From: Hyphomicrobiales bacterium
GTDB taxonomy: Bacteria; Pseudomonadota; Alphaproteobacteria; Rhizobiales; Beijerinckiaceae
NCBI GenBank assembly: GCA_930633495.1
Contig: CAKNFJ010000001.1
Coordinates: 3,867,001-3,931,000, forward strand
Direction of reading: 5' to 3'
Length of the DNA: 64,000 nt
Part shown: positions 26,760-36,352 of the stretch, one piece after another
How the letters are laid out: each line of letters opens with the position of its first letter
Position numbering within the stretch: position 1 is the stretch's first letter
Made by a program: the position numbers and the translations under genes
Notes under the pieces: generated by a model
What the model saw: the letters and a program-made list of their open reading frames with translations, nothing else
Told to the model about the DNA's origin: nothing
Database searches by the model: none

Positions 26760-27974
26760 ATGGCCGAGCCCCTGATCATCGTCGGCAACGGCATGGCCGC
26801 GACGCGGCTGGCTGACGAACTCAGCCAGCATGCGCTCGGACGCTACTCCATCGCGGTGATCGGGGACGAGCCGCGGCTGGCCTATAACCGCGTCCTGCTA
26901 TCGCCCTTGCTGGCGGGCGAGATCGTGGAAGGCGAGATCGAACTCAAGCCTGCTGCCTGGTGGCGCATGCGCGGCATCTCGACCTTCTACGGCCGTTCCG
27001 TCGAGAGCATCGACCGCGCGGCGCAAACGGTTACGCTTCGTGGCGGCCCGACGCTGACCTATGGCAAGCTCGTGCTCGCGACGGGCTCGACGCCGCTCAG
27101 GCCGCCCTTCCCCGGCGGCGATCTCACCGGCGTCGTCACCTTCCGCGATACGGCCGATGTCGGCGCGATGCAGGCCTATGCACGGCGCGGCGCCCGCATC
27201 GTCGTCATCGGCGGCGGGCTGCTCGGGCTCGAGGCGGCCTATGGGCTCGCCCGCGCCGGAGGATCGGTGACGCTGCTGCACCTCGTCGATCGGCTGATGG
27301 AACGGCAGCTCGACCATGAGGGCGCCGGCCTGCTCGCCGCGGCGATGGCGGTGCGCGGCATCGACGTGCGTCTCCGCGTCGAAACGAAGGGCTTCCGCGG
27401 CGAGAACCATGTCGAGGCGGTCGAGCTGACGGATGGCAGCGAAATCCCTGCCGATCTCGTGGTCATCGCCATCGGCGTGCGGCCGAATGTCGGACTCGCC
27501 CGCGCCGCCGGGCTCGGCGTGGGGCGGGGTATCCTGGTCGATGACGGCCTCGCTACCGACGACCCCGCCATCTTCGCCATCGGCGAATGTGCGGAGCATC
27601 GCGGCCTCGCCTATGGGCTGGTCGAGCCGGCCTATGAGCAGGCGCGGGTGCTGGCCGCGCGGCTTGCCGGCCGCGAGGGCGCCTATCGGGGCTCGCTGCT
27701 CGCGACCAATCTCAAGGTCTCCGGCGTCGGCGTCTTCTCGGCGGGGGAATTCGAGGCCGGCGACGGCGCCGAGACGGTCGTGCTGCGCGACCCGGCCGCG
27801 GGCATCTACCGCAAGTTCGTGCTGCGCGATGGCCGCCTCGCCGGCTGCGTGCTGGTCGGCGATACGCAGGGCGCGCTGTTCTATCTCCGGCTGATCCGCT
27901 CAGGCCAGAATATCAGCGCTATCCGCGCCGACCTGCCCTTCGGCGAAAGCTATTGCGTCGGGGAGGCGGCCTGA
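26760..27974 (+). CDS. nasB: FAD/NAD(P)H-dependent electron-transfer subunit of assimilatory nitrate reductase
   Basis: A 404-aa pyridine nucleotide-disulfide-type reductase. The FAD-binding fold starts at LIIVGNGMAATRLADEL, the NAD(P)H fold at RIVVIGGGLLGLEAAYGLAR, and the second FAD segment is TDDPAIFAIGECAEHRG. It resembles the N-terminal half of NirB/NasB and rubredoxin reductases, but lacks siroheme and Fe-S domains. Placed between nrtA and nasA and overlapping nasA by one base (TGATG), it probably passes electrons from NAD(P)H to the nitrate reductase via its BFD-like domain. Confidence 0.85.
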   Translation: MAEPLIIVGNGMAATRLADELSQHALGRYSIAVIGDEPRLAYNRVLLSPLLAGEIVEGEIELKPAAWWRMRGISTFYGRSVESIDRAAQTVTLRGGPTLTYGKLVLATGSTPLRPPFPGGDLTGVVTFRDTADVGAMQAYARRGARIVVIGGGLLGLEAAYGLARAGGSVTLLHLVDRLMERQLDHEGAGLLAAAMAVRGIDVRLRVETKGFRGENHVEAVELTDGSEIPADLVVIAIGVRPNVGLARAAGLGVGRGILVDDGLATDDPAIFAIGECAEHRGLAYGLVEPAYEQARVLAARLAGREGAYRGSLLATNLKVSGVGVFSAGEFEAGDGAETVVLRDPAAGIYRKFVLRDGRLAGCVLVGDTQGALFYLRLIRSGQNISAIRADLPFGESYCVGEAA

Positions 27975-30661
27975 TGCGCCACGACGCTCCCCTCGCGCCG
28001 GCTGCGACATGCACCACCTGCGCTTATTGCGGGGTCGGCTGCGGCGTGCGGGCGACGCCGGACGGGCTGGGCGGCGCGACCATCGCGGGCGATGCAGAGC
28101 ATCCGGCCAATCGCGGACGGCTCTGCTCCAAGGGCTCGGCGCTCGGCGAGACCCTCGGGCTGAGCAGCCGCGTGCTGCACCCGCTGAAGCGCAATGCCGC
28201 TGGAGGCTATGACAGGGTCGGCTGGAACGAGGCGCTCGATGCCGTCGCTGCCGGGCTGCGCAGCATTGCCGCCGAACACGGCCCCGAAGCGATCGCCTTC
28301 TACCTGTCCGGCCAGCTCCTGACGGAGGACTATTACGTCGCCAACAAGCTGGCGAAGGGTTTCGTCGGCACGCCCCATGTCGATACCAATTCGCGGCTGT
28401 GCATGTCGTCGACAGTGGCGGCGCAGCGCCGGGTCTTCGGCTCGGACACCGTGCCCGGCGCCTATGAGGATTTCGACAGCGCCGACCTGATCGTCCTCGT
28501 CGGCTCGAACACCGTCTGGTGCCATCCGATCCTGTTCCGGCGGATGCAGGACAACCGGCGCGAGCGCGGCGCGCGCCTCGTCGTGCTCGATCCGCGCGTC
28601 ACCGCCACGGCGGAAGACGCCGACATGATGCTGGCCCTGAAGCCCGGCTCCGATGCGGCGCTTTTCGCGGGGTTGCTCGCCCACCTCGCCAACCGCGGCC
28701 TGATCGACCGCACCTATATCGCGCACCATGTCACGGGATTTGACGAGACGCTCGCCAATGCGCGCGAGATCGCGCCCGACATGGCTACGGTCGCCACCCT
28801 GACCGGCCTGCCGGTTGAGCAGATTTCAGGCTTCTACGAACTCTGGGCCAGCACGCCGCATGTCGTCACGGCCTGGAGCCAGGGCGTCAACCAGTCGGCA
28901 CAAGGAACCGACAAGGTCACCGCGATCCTGAACTGCCATCTCGCCGCCGGCCGGATCGGACGGCCCGGCTGCGGCCCCTTCTCCCTGACCGGACAGCCCA
29001 ACGCCATGGGCGGGCGCGAGGTTGGCGGACTCGCCAACATGCTCGCCGCGCATATGGGCTACGCAGCCGACGAGACTGACCGCGTCCGGCGCTTCTGGCG
29101 GGCGCCAAACATTGCTCGCCGCGAGGGCCTGAAGGCCGTCCAGATGCTCGAGGCGGTCGCCGAGGGCAGCATTCGCGCGATGTGGGTTATGGCGACCAAC
29201 CCGGCCGTCTCCCTGCCGGATGCTGACAAGGTGCGTGCCGCGCTCGCCGGCCTCGACCTCTTCATCGTCTCCGAGAACGTGCTCTCGAACGATACGCTCG
29301 CCGCCAAACCGCATTACATCCTGCCGGCGGCCGCCTGGGGCGAAAAGGACGGCACCGTCACCAATTCCGAGCGCTGCATCTCGCGCCAACGTGCCTTCCT
29401 GCCGCTGCCCGGCGAGGTGAAGCCGGATTGGTGGATCGTCTGCGAGGTCGCGAAGCGCCTCGGCTTCGGCGCAGCTTTTACTTTCACCGGCCCGCACCAG
29501 ATTTATGCCGAGCATGCGGCACTCTCTGCCTTCGAGAACGAGGGCACGCGCGATTTCGACATCGGCGCCCATGCCGGTCTCGACAAGGTGGCCTATGATG
29601 CGCTGCGGCCGGTGCAGTGGCCCGCCCCAGCCCATCGCCCCGAGGGCACGGCGCGGCTTTTCGGCGACGGAAATTTCTTCGGCCCCGGTGGCCGCGCGCA
29701 GATGCGCCCGGTCGCCGCTCCGAAGCTTGCAGCGACCGTGAGCGAGGCCTTCCCGCTGCTGCTCAACACCGGCCGCGTTCGCGATCACTGGCACACCATG
29801 ACCCGGACCGGCCTCAGCCCGCGGCTCAGCGCGCATATCGCGGAGCCCTCGGTCCATGCGCATCCGGCCGACATCGCCCATTTCGGATTGGCCGAGGGCG
29901 GCTTCGCCCGCCTCGCCAGCGGCCATGGCGGTGCGGTGCTCAAGGTCGTAGCCGATGCAGGCGTCCGCGAAGGCTCGCTTTTCGCGCCGATCCACTGGTC
30001 GGGCGAGACCGCCTCGGACGCCCGGATCGGCGCGCTGACCCAGCCGGCCTGCGATCCCTTCTCCGGCCAGCCCGAGATGAAGGCGACGCCGGTTTCCATA
30101 GCGCCGGTCGCCTACCGTTTCGAGGGCTTCGTCCTCTCGCGCGATGCCTTCGCGCTGCCGGAGCAGAGCTGGTGGGCGCGACTTGCCGTGCAGGGCGGCG
30201 AGGGCCGGTTATTCGGCACGGACGCTTCCATCGATGCCATAGCGGCTCTGATGCGCGAGCGTTTCGGCGCGGAGGGGCTCACCGAGCTGATCGACCGCGA
30301 TGGCGGCAGCTATCGTTGTGCCGTCCTCCGGGATGGCCGGCTTCAGGCCACCCTCTTCCTCGCACCAGCTGGGCGCGCGCCGCTCTGGGATACGGTCAAG
30401 GCCGTCTTCGCCGATCCTACGGCCACCGTGGAAAGCAGGCTTGCCCTGCTCTCGGGACGCAATCCCGGTGGTACCGATCCCGGACCGACCGTCTGCGCCT
30501 GCTTCGGCGTCGGCCTCAACGCCGTCCGCGCCGCCTTCGAGGCCGGCGCCGCGACGGCCGAGGAGGTCGGCCAGCAACTCAAGGCGGGGACCAATTGCGG
30601 CTCCTGCCTCCCCGAAATCCGCCGCATCGGCGCGCAGACGCGCGCGAGCGAGGCGGCATGA
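27974..30661 (+). CDS. nasA: Assimilatory nitrate reductase, molybdopterin catalytic subunit
   Basis: An 895-aa bis-MGD molybdoenzyme reducing nitrate to nitrite in the cytoplasm; no Tat signal. The N-terminal [4Fe-4S] site CTTCAYCGVGCGV plus Cys in GRLCSKGSALGET is intact. The Mo-ligand region is TNSRLCMSS, where Cys coordinates Mo as in NasA/NapA. A C-terminal BFD-like [2Fe-2S] domain (VCACFGVGLNAVRAA, then NCGSCLPEIRRI) provides the electron entry point, typical of the NasA subgroup that works with a separate FAD subunit. ATG 27974 overlaps the nasB stop; the frame from 27953 is a shadow. Confidence 0.95.
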   Translation: MRHDAPLAPAATCTTCAYCGVGCGVRATPDGLGGATIAGDAEHPANRGRLCSKGSALGETLGLSSRVLHPLKRNAAGGYDRVGWNEALDAVAAGLRSIAAEHGPEAIAFYLSGQLLTEDYYVANKLAKGFVGTPHVDTNSRLCMSSTVAAQRRVFGSDTVPGAYEDFDSADLIVLVGSNTVWCHPILFRRMQDNRRERGARLVVLDPRVTATAEDADMMLALKPGSDAALFAGLLAHLANRGLIDRTYIAHHVTGFDETLANAREIAPDMATVATLTGLPVEQISGFYELWASTPHVVTAWSQGVNQSAQGTDKVTAILNCHLAAGRIGRPGCGPFSLTGQPNAMGGREVGGLANMLAAHMGYAADETDRVRRFWRAPNIARREGLKAVQMLEAVAEGSIRAMWVMATNPAVSLPDADKVRAALAGLDLFIVSENVLSNDTLAAKPHYILPAAAWGEKDGTVTNSERCISRQRAFLPLPGEVKPDWWIVCEVAKRLGFGAAFTFTGPHQIYAEHAALSAFENEGTRDFDIGAHAGLDKVAYDALRPVQWPAPAHRPEGTARLFGDGNFFGPGGRAQMRPVAAPKLAATVSEAFPLLLNTGRVRDHWHTMTRTGLSPRLSAHIAEPSVHAHPADIAHFGLAEGGFARLASGHGGAVLKVVADAGVREGSLFAPIHWSGETASDARIGALTQPACDPFSGQPEMKATPVSIAPVAYRFEGFVLSRDAFALPEQSWWARLAVQGGEGRLFGTDASIDAIAALMRERFGAEGLTELIDRDGGSYRCAVLRDGRLQATLFLAPAGRAPLWDTVKAVFADPTATVESRLALLSGRNPGGTDPGPTVCACFGVGLNAVRAAFEAGAATAEEVGQQLKAGTNCGSCLPEIRRIGAQTRASEAA

Positions 30662-30702
30662 CGAACGCGACGGATAATCTCGGTCAGAGGAGAGAGCGGA
30701 AC

Positions 30703-31611
30703 ATGGGTCAGCCTGTCTTGAAAGGCGCGACGGCGGGTGCAGCGGTCGTCACGCTTCCCGCCAAGCCGCCGGAGGTCGTCGTCTTGCCCGCCGCTCCGGT
30801 GAAGCCCTTCGCGGCGAAGCTCGCTCCCTGGGGGAAGAATGTGCTCTTCAACCTGCTGCCGCCGCTGATCACGGTCGCACTGATCCTGCTGTTCTGGCAG
30901 CTCGCTGCCTCCGGTCCGCAATCCTCTCTGCCGCCGCCGACGAAGATCTGGGAGGAGGCGAAGGATCTGATCGTCGCGCCGTTCTACTGGGCGGGTTCGC
31001 AGGATATCGGGCTGGGTTGGCGCATCCTCGTCTCGCTCCAGCGCGTCGCCATCGGCTTCAGCCTGGCGGCGGTGGTCGGCGTGCTGCTCGGCGCGCTGGT
31101 CGGCCAGTCGGCTTGGGCGATGCGCGGCCTCGATCCCGTCTTCCAGGTGCTGCGCACCGTGCCGCCGCTCGCCTGGCTGCCGCTGTCGCTCGCCGCCTTC
31201 CGCGACAGCCAGCCCTCGGCGATCTTCGTGATCTTCATCACCGCGATCTGGCCGGTGATCATCAACACGGCCGTCGGCATCCGCAACATCCCGCAGGACT
31301 ACCGCAATGTCGCGCAGGTTCTGCGGCTGAACCAGATCGAGTTCTTCTTCAAGATTATGGTGCCCTCGGCCGCGCCCTACATCTTCACGGGGCTCCGGAT
31401 CGGCGTCGGCCTGTCATGGCTCGCCATCGTCGCGGCGGAAATGCTGACCGGCGGCGTCGGCATCGGCTTCTTCATCTGGGATGCGTGGAACTCGTCCCGC
31501 CTGTCCGACATCATCGTGGCGCTGGTCTATATCGGCGTGGTCGGCTTCCTGCTCGACCGCCTCGTCGCTCTCGTCGGCCATGTCGTCACCCGCGGCACCG
31601 CAACCAACTGA
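30703..31611 (+). CDS. nrtB: Nitrate ABC transporter permease
   Basis: A 302-aa BPD_transp_1 permease. A Pro/Val-rich cytoplasmic N-terminus is followed by about six membrane segments; the coupling-loop region reads VAQVLRLNQIEFFFKIMVPS. WLPLSLAAFRDSQPSAIFVI and WDAWNSSRLSDIIVAL are typical of NrtB/CmpB. ATG 30703 has a good GGAGAG ribosome site; the in-frame ATG at 30658, which overlaps the nasA stop as ATGA, is an equally credible start and would add 15 residues. It forms the membrane channel for the NrtA/NrtD system. Confidence 0.93.
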   Translation: MGQPVLKGATAGAAVVTLPAKPPEVVVLPAAPVKPFAAKLAPWGKNVLFNLLPPLITVALILLFWQLAASGPQSSLPPPTKIWEEAKDLIVAPFYWAGSQDIGLGWRILVSLQRVAIGFSLAAVVGVLLGALVGQSAWAMRGLDPVFQVLRTVPPLAWLPLSLAAFRDSQPSAIFVIFITAIWPVIINTAVGIRNIPQDYRNVAQVLRLNQIEFFFKIMVPSAAPYIFTGLRIGVGLSWLAIVAAEMLTGGVGIGFFIWDAWNSSRLSDIIVALVYIGVVGFLLDRLVALVGHVVTRGTATN

Positions 31612-31621
31612 GGGCGAGGCA

Positions 31622-32413
31622 ATGAGCTATCTCAAGATCGACCATGTCGACAAACGCTTCCAGCGCGGCGCCGCCACCACCGAAGTGCTCAAGGATGTCA
31701 GCCTCGTCATCGACAAGGGCGAGTTCGTCTCGATCATCGGCCATTCCGGCTGCGGCAAGTCGACCCTGCTCAACATCATCGCGGGGCTGACGCCGGTCAG
31801 CGCGGGCGCGATCCTGCTCGAGGGCAAGGAGGTCAATGCGCCCGGCCCCGACCGCGCGGTCGTCTTCCAGAACCACTCGCTGCTGCCCTGGCTCACCGTC
31901 TATGACAATGTCGCGCTCGCCGTGAACAAGGTCTTCGGAGCTAAGAAGAGCAAGGCCGAGCGGCATGACTGGATCATGCACAATCTCGACCTCGTCCAGA
32001 TGGCTCATGCCAGGGACAGGCGGCCCGGCGAAATCTCCGGCGGCATGAAGCAGCGCGTCGGCATCGCGCGCGGGCTCGCCATGGAGCCGAAAATCCTGCT
32101 GCTCGACGAGCCCTTCGGCGCGCTCGATGCTTTGACCCGTGCGCATCTGCAGGACTCGGTGATGCAGATCCATGCCGCGCTCGGCAACACCATGATCATG
32201 ATCACCCATGACGTGGACGAGGCCGTGCTGCTCTCGGACCGGATCGTGATGATGACCAATGGCCCCTCCGCCCGCATCGGCGAGGTGCTGGACGTGCGCC
32301 TCGCCCGCCCGCGCAAGCGGCTGGAACTGGTCTCGGACCGCACCTACATCGCCGCGCGCGAGGCGGTGCTGAAATTCCTCTACGAGCGCCATCGCTTCGT
32401 CGAGGCGGCGTGA
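31622..32413 (+). CDS. nrtD: Nitrate ABC transporter ATP-binding protein
   Basis: A 263-aa ATPase with Walker A GHSGCGKST, ABC signature ISGGMKQRVGIARGLAM, Walker B ILLLDEPFGALDAL and the switch His in MITHDVDEAVLLSDR. The C-terminal RPRKRLELVSDRTYIAAREA region is characteristic of NrtD/CmpD. It lacks the NrtA-like C-terminal fusion seen in NrtC, so this is the single-domain form. ATG 31622 is 10 bp after nrtB. Downstream nirA begins within a few bases. Confidence 0.94.
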   Translation: MSYLKIDHVDKRFQRGAATTEVLKDVSLVIDKGEFVSIIGHSGCGKSTLLNIIAGLTPVSAGAILLEGKEVNAPGPDRAVVFQNHSLLPWLTVYDNVALAVNKVFGAKKSKAERHDWIMHNLDLVQMAHARDRRPGEISGGMKQRVGIARGLAMEPKILLLDEPFGALDALTRAHLQDSVMQIHAALGNTMIMITHDVDEAVLLSDRIVMMTNGPSARIGEVLDVRLARPRKRLELVSDRTYIAAREAVLKFLYERHRFVEAA

Positions 32414-32424
32414 CGGCGCCGGCG

Positions 32425-34221
32425 ATGAGCGACGATTTCACCCCCGACCAGAAGCGCTATCTCGAAGGCTTCGTCAGCGGCATGCAGTCGGCCCGCACGG
32501 CGCGAGGCCTGGGACCGCTCGGCGGCGCGCCCGGCAACGCTCCGGCGAAGCCTAGCGGCCCCGACCGGGAGCATGCCGAGGCGCAGGCGCGGACGGTCGC
32601 GGCCGGCGGCAAGCTCGTCGATCAGGAGAAATGGAAGGCAGCCGAACATCCCTTCGACGCCTATGCCCGCTTCAAGGAGCAGGCGACCTCCGGTGCCTAC
32701 CCGAAGCCGGAGGACAATTTCCGCTGGCGCTATCACGGGCTGTTCTATGTGGCACCTGCGCAGAACAGCTACATGTGCCGGCTGCGTATCCCGAACGGCA
32801 TCCTCAAGGCCTGGCAGCTCGCCGGTGTTGCCGACATCGCCGAGAGCTTCGGCGGCGGCTATAGCCATGTCACCACCCGCGCCAATCTCCAGGTCCGCGA
32901 GATCACAGCCGAGAACGCGCCGCTGCTGCTGGAGGGGCTTGCGGATCTCGGGCTCACGGCGAAAGGCTCGGGCGCTGACAATATCCGCAACGTCACGGGC
33001 TCGGCGACAGCCGGCATCGACCCGCTGGAACTACTTGACACGCGCCCCCATGCCCGCGCCTGGCACCATCACATCCTGAACGACCGCTCGCTCTACGGGC
33101 TGCCGCGCAAGTTCAACGTCGCCTTCGACGGCGCCGGCTCCATCGCGACGCTGGAGGACACCAACGACATCGGCTTCCAGGCGATCGAGGTTGAGGAAGG
33201 CGCGTCGTTCGAAGAGCAGCCGGTCGCGCCCGGCATCTGGTATCGCCTCGCGCTCGGCGGCATCACCGGCCACAAGGACCTCGCGCGCGATACCGGCGTG
33301 ATCGTCGCCCCGTCAGACGCGATTGCGGTCGCAGATGCGATCGTGCGCATATTCATCGCCAACGGGAACCGCACGGATCGGAACAGGTCCCGGCTCAAAT
33401 ATGTGCTCGATGCCTGGGGCTTCGACACATTCCTCGCCGCCGTCGAGGAGAAGCTCGGCTGCCGGCTGATCCGGCTCGACGGCGCCTTCGTCAGGCCGCG
33501 CCCGGTCTATGACCGGCTCGCCCATATCGGCGTTCATCCCCAAATCCAACCCGGCCTCAATTGGATCGGCGTGGCGCTGCCCGTCGGCAAGCTGACCGTG
33601 CAGCAGATGCGCGTCATCGCCGCCATCGCCAGTCAATGCGGCGACGGCGACATCCGCCTGACCGTCTGGCAGAACCTGCTGATCTCCGGTGTGCCGGACG
33701 CGAAGGTCGACGACGTGCTCGCCAATCTCGAAGCCATCGGTCTCTCCGCCGAGACCTCTGTGCTGCGTGCCGGGCTGATCGCCTGCACCGGCGCGACTGG
33801 CTGCAAGTTCGCCGGCGCCCACACAAAAGAGGATGCGCTCGCCATCGCCGCCCATTGCGAGCCGCGCATCACGCTCGACACGGCCGTCAATATCCACCTG
33901 ACCGGCTGCCATAATTCCTGCGCTCAGCATTATATCGGCGATCTCGGGCTGATCGGCGCCAAGGTCCCCGTCAATGACGAGGGGGACACCGTGCCTGGCT
34001 ACCATGTGTTCGTTGGCGGCGGCTTCGGCGCGGAGGGCGGGATGGGCCGCGAATTCCGAACCAATGTGAAGGCGGAGGATGCACCGGCCCTGGTCGAGGC
34101 GATCCTGCGCAGCTGGCAGACGCATCGCGCCGCGCCGGACGAGAGCTTCGTCGCCTTCGCCCGCCGCCATGACATCGCGGCGCTGCAAGCCATGGTCGCG
34201 CAAATCGGAGACGCGGCATGA
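32425..34221 (+). CDS. nirA: Ferredoxin-type assimilatory nitrite reductase (siroheme, [4Fe-4S])
   Basis: A protein of about 598 aa of the nitrite/sulfite reductase family, reducing nitrite to ammonium with six electrons. The siroheme-[4Fe-4S] ligands are present as CTGATGCKFAGAH and TGCHNSCAQHYIGDLG. The N-terminal half has the ferredoxin-like repeats (RLRIPNGILKAWQLAGVADI, VTTRANLQVREI). ATG 32425 gives the usual MSDDFTPDQKRYLEGF start; GTG 32410, overlapping the nrtD stop, is an alternative. The next gene overlaps by 4 bp and probably supplies electrons. Confidence 0.94.
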   Translation: MSDDFTPDQKRYLEGFVSGMQSARTARGLGPLGGAPGNAPAKPSGPDREHAEAQARTVAAGGKLVDQEKWKAAEHPFDAYARFKEQATSGAYPKPEDNFRWRYHGLFYVAPAQNSYMCRLRIPNGILKAWQLAGVADIAESFGGGYSHVTTRANLQVREITAENAPLLLEGLADLGLTAKGSGADNIRNVTGSATAGIDPLELLDTRPHARAWHHHILNDRSLYGLPRKFNVAFDGAGSIATLEDTNDIGFQAIEVEEGASFEEQPVAPGIWYRLALGGITGHKDLARDTGVIVAPSDAIAVADAIVRIFIANGNRTDRNRSRLKYVLDAWGFDTFLAAVEEKLGCRLIRLDGAFVRPRPVYDRLAHIGVHPQIQPGLNWIGVALPVGKLTVQQMRVIAAIASQCGDGDIRLTVWQNLLISGVPDAKVDDVLANLEAIGLSAETSVLRAGLIACTGATGCKFAGAHTKEDALAIAAHCEPRITLDTAVNIHLTGCHNSCAQHYIGDLGLIGAKVPVNDEGDTVPGYHVFVGGGFGAEGGMGREFRTNVKAEDAPALVEAILRSWQTHRAAPDESFVAFARRHDIAALQAMVAQIGDAA

Positions 34222-35798
34222 CCGTCCAGAGCCCGAGCCCGATCGTCCAGGTGCTGCCCGAGACCGCTCCCTTCAGCGAGGAGCAGCGCTCCTGGCTCAA
34301 CGGCTTCTTCGCCGGGCTGCTCTCGCTCGACAACACCGGCGCGACGGCGCTGTCGCTGGCCGAAAACGCCGTCGTCATGGCGGAGGCGGAAGACGGCGCG
34401 CCCTGGCACGATCCGTCGATGGAGATGCCCGAGCGCATGAAGCTTGCCGAGGGCAAGCCGCTGCCGCGCAAGCTCTACGCCGCCATGGCCCAGCAGGATT
34501 GCGGGCAATGTGGCTATGTCTGCGAGACCTATTCCGCCGCCATCGCCTCAGGTGCCGAGGGCCGGCTCAATCTCTGTGCGCCCGGCGGCAAGGAGACGCT
34601 GCGCCAGATCAAGAGCCTGATGGAAGAGCCCGGCGCATCCGCCCCGGCCGTCCCCACCGAGACCGCATCGGCCACGAAGCTGGGGCCGAAGGGACGCTGT
34701 CGCGAGAACCCGGCGTTCGCAACCTTCCTCTCGCGTCGCAAGCTCAATGGCGAGGGTTCCGAGAAGGAGACCTGGCATATCGAATTCGGCCTCTCCGAAT
34801 GCGGGCTCGACTATGTCGTCGGCGACGCGTTCGGCATCGTCGCGCAGAACGATGCCCGCCTTGTCGACGCGGTCATCGCACTCTTGGGCGCGCGGCCGGA
34901 TGCCGAGATCGGCGGCAAGTCCCTGCGTGACAAGCTCGTCGCCGATTGCGCGCTCGGCCCGGCGCCCGACGCCTTGTTCCAGCTTATCTCCTACGTCACC
35001 GGAGGCGAGGCGCGCGCCAAGGCGAGGCGTCTTGCCGTCGGCGAAGACCCGGACGGCGATCTCGACCGGCTCGACGTGCTCGGCACGCTGCACAAGTTCT
35101 CGCAGGCCCGCCTCTCGGCCGAGGCCTTTGTCGAGGCGCTCGATCCCCTCCAGCCGCGGCTCTACTCGATCTCCTCGTCGCACAACGCCACGCCCGGCCG
35201 CATCACGCTGACGGTCGATGCGGTGCGCTACAGGATCGGCTCCCGCCCGCGCTGGGGCGTGGCCTCGACCTTCCTCGCCGAACGCGTCGCGCCCGGCGAC
35301 AAGGTGCCGGTCTATGTCCAGCGGGCCCATGGCTTCGGCCTGCCCGCCGACCCGGCGACGCCGATCATCATGTGCGGCCCGGGCACGGGCGTCGCGCCGT
35401 TCCGTGCCTTCCTGCATGACCGGCAGGCGACGAAGGCGCCGGGCCGCAACTGGCTGTTCTTCGGCCATCAGCGTCGTAGCTGCGACTTCTTCTACGAAGA
35501 CGAATTGCAGACGATGAAAGATGCCGGCTTCCTCACCAATCTGACGCTGGCCTGGTCGCGCGATGGCGAGAAGATTTATGTCCAGGACCGCATGCGCGAG
35601 CGCGGCAGCGAGCTATGGTCGTGGCTCGAACAAGGCGCGCATTTCTACATCTGCGGCGACGCCAAGCGCATGGCAAAGGATGTCGAGCGCGCCCTGGTCG
35701 ATGTCGTCGTGGAGCAGGGCAGGCGCTCCGCCGAAGACGCGACCGCCTATATCGCGGCTCTGCGGAAGGCCGGACGCTATCAGGCGGATGTCTATTAG
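34218..35798 (+). CDS. CysJ-like FAD/NAD(P)H reductase fused to an N-terminal [4Fe-4S] domain
   Basis: A 526-aa protein. Residues about 90-125 contain DCGQCGYVCETYSAAIASG and a fourth Cys in NLCAPGG, matching the small FeS domain of PF04060 type. The remainder is the FAD/NADPH module of diflavin reductases: RLYSISSSHNA (FAD site, about residue 313), GVASTFLAERV, MCGPGTGVAPFRAFL (pyridine nucleotide site), HFYICGDAKRMAKDVERAL. The FMN flavodoxin domain of true CysJ is missing. It overlaps nirA by 4 bp, so it is likely a dedicated NAD(P)H:nitrite reductase electron donor in which the Fe-S domain replaces FMN. Often labelled sulfite reductase alpha; that label is probably misleading here. Confidence 0.85.
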   Translation: MTVQSPSPIVQVLPETAPFSEEQRSWLNGFFAGLLSLDNTGATALSLAENAVVMAEAEDGAPWHDPSMEMPERMKLAEGKPLPRKLYAAMAQQDCGQCGYVCETYSAAIASGAEGRLNLCAPGGKETLRQIKSLMEEPGASAPAVPTETASATKLGPKGRCRENPAFATFLSRRKLNGEGSEKETWHIEFGLSECGLDYVVGDAFGIVAQNDARLVDAVIALLGARPDAEIGGKSLRDKLVADCALGPAPDALFQLISYVTGGEARAKARRLAVGEDPDGDLDRLDVLGTLHKFSQARLSAEAFVEALDPLQPRLYSISSSHNATPGRITLTVDAVRYRIGSRPRWGVASTFLAERVAPGDKVPVYVQRAHGFGLPADPATPIIMCGPGTGVAPFRAFLHDRQATKAPGRNWLFFGHQRRSCDFFYEDELQTMKDAGFLTNLTLAWSRDGEKIYVQDRMRERGSELWSWLEQGAHFYICGDAKRMAKDVERALVDVVVEQGRRSAEDATAYIAALRKAGRYQADVY

Positions 35799-36056
35799 AG
35801 GTCTCCGTCCCGAAGCCCTCTAAAAGATAGCCGAACTGGTGCCGGTGCTCCCTTCAATCATGAAGGATCGCATGGCCGACGTGACGCAAGGGCCTGATCT
35901 TTCACTTCATTTACCGCGCCCGACAATGTGGTTAGGAGCGGTCCGCGCTCAGAGGCGTCGTCTTACGCTTCCAATGTGAGATCGCCTGCAATGTTGGCCC
36001 CGTGAGGGGCGGCTATCGCTTTGAAGGTTAGCCCCCTGTTATCGGCTGCGGCTGAT

Positions 36057-36076
36057 CCTTCCGTCTTTTCGGAAGG
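36057..36076 (+). promoter_or_regulatory. Hairpin just upstream of a small gene start
   Basis: CCTTCCG (36057-36063) and CGGAAGG (36070-36076) form a perfect 7-bp stem with a TCTTTT loop. The 3' arm is the only purine-rich ribosome-site candidate for ATG 36085, so the stem could hide it. It might equally be a terminator remnant. Confidence 0.35.
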
Positions 36077-36084
36077 GGCCGGGG

Positions 36085-36342
36085 ATGACGCGTGTGGTAG
36101 GATTTGGTCCGTCGGCGGTCGCGAGAGGGTTCATGGACAAGGCTTGGCAATTCGAAAAGGACCTCGCGGAGGTCCGCGTGTTTGCGCTGTCGGTTGGGGT
36201 GACCGCTGCTGAGTTCGAGACCATCCTGGCGAAGGTCAGAAACCTCGCAGCCCGGGACCCGGGCTGGGGATCCGGGGAACGAGACATCCGCATGATCAAG
36301 TCGATCATCAACAAGGGCCGGCCCTACGGGGGCGACCTCTGA
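36085..36342 (+). CDS. Small hypothetical protein
   Basis: An 85-aa soluble protein rich in charged and aliphatic residues (FMDKAWQFEKDLAEVRVFAL, then TAAEFETILAKVRNLAARDP), with no domain I recognise. An internal ATG at 36133 is an alternative start. It is followed after 10 bp by another small gene on the same strand. The pair lies between the nitrate locus and the left end of the tRNA-Met island, outside the island's direct repeats, and may be left over from an earlier insertion at the same site. Confidence 0.5.
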   Translation: MTRVVGFGPSAVARGFMDKAWQFEKDLAEVRVFALSVGVTAAEFETILAKVRNLAARDPGWGSGERDIRMIKSIINKGRPYGGDL

Positions 36343-36352
36343 GGGGGCGTGG

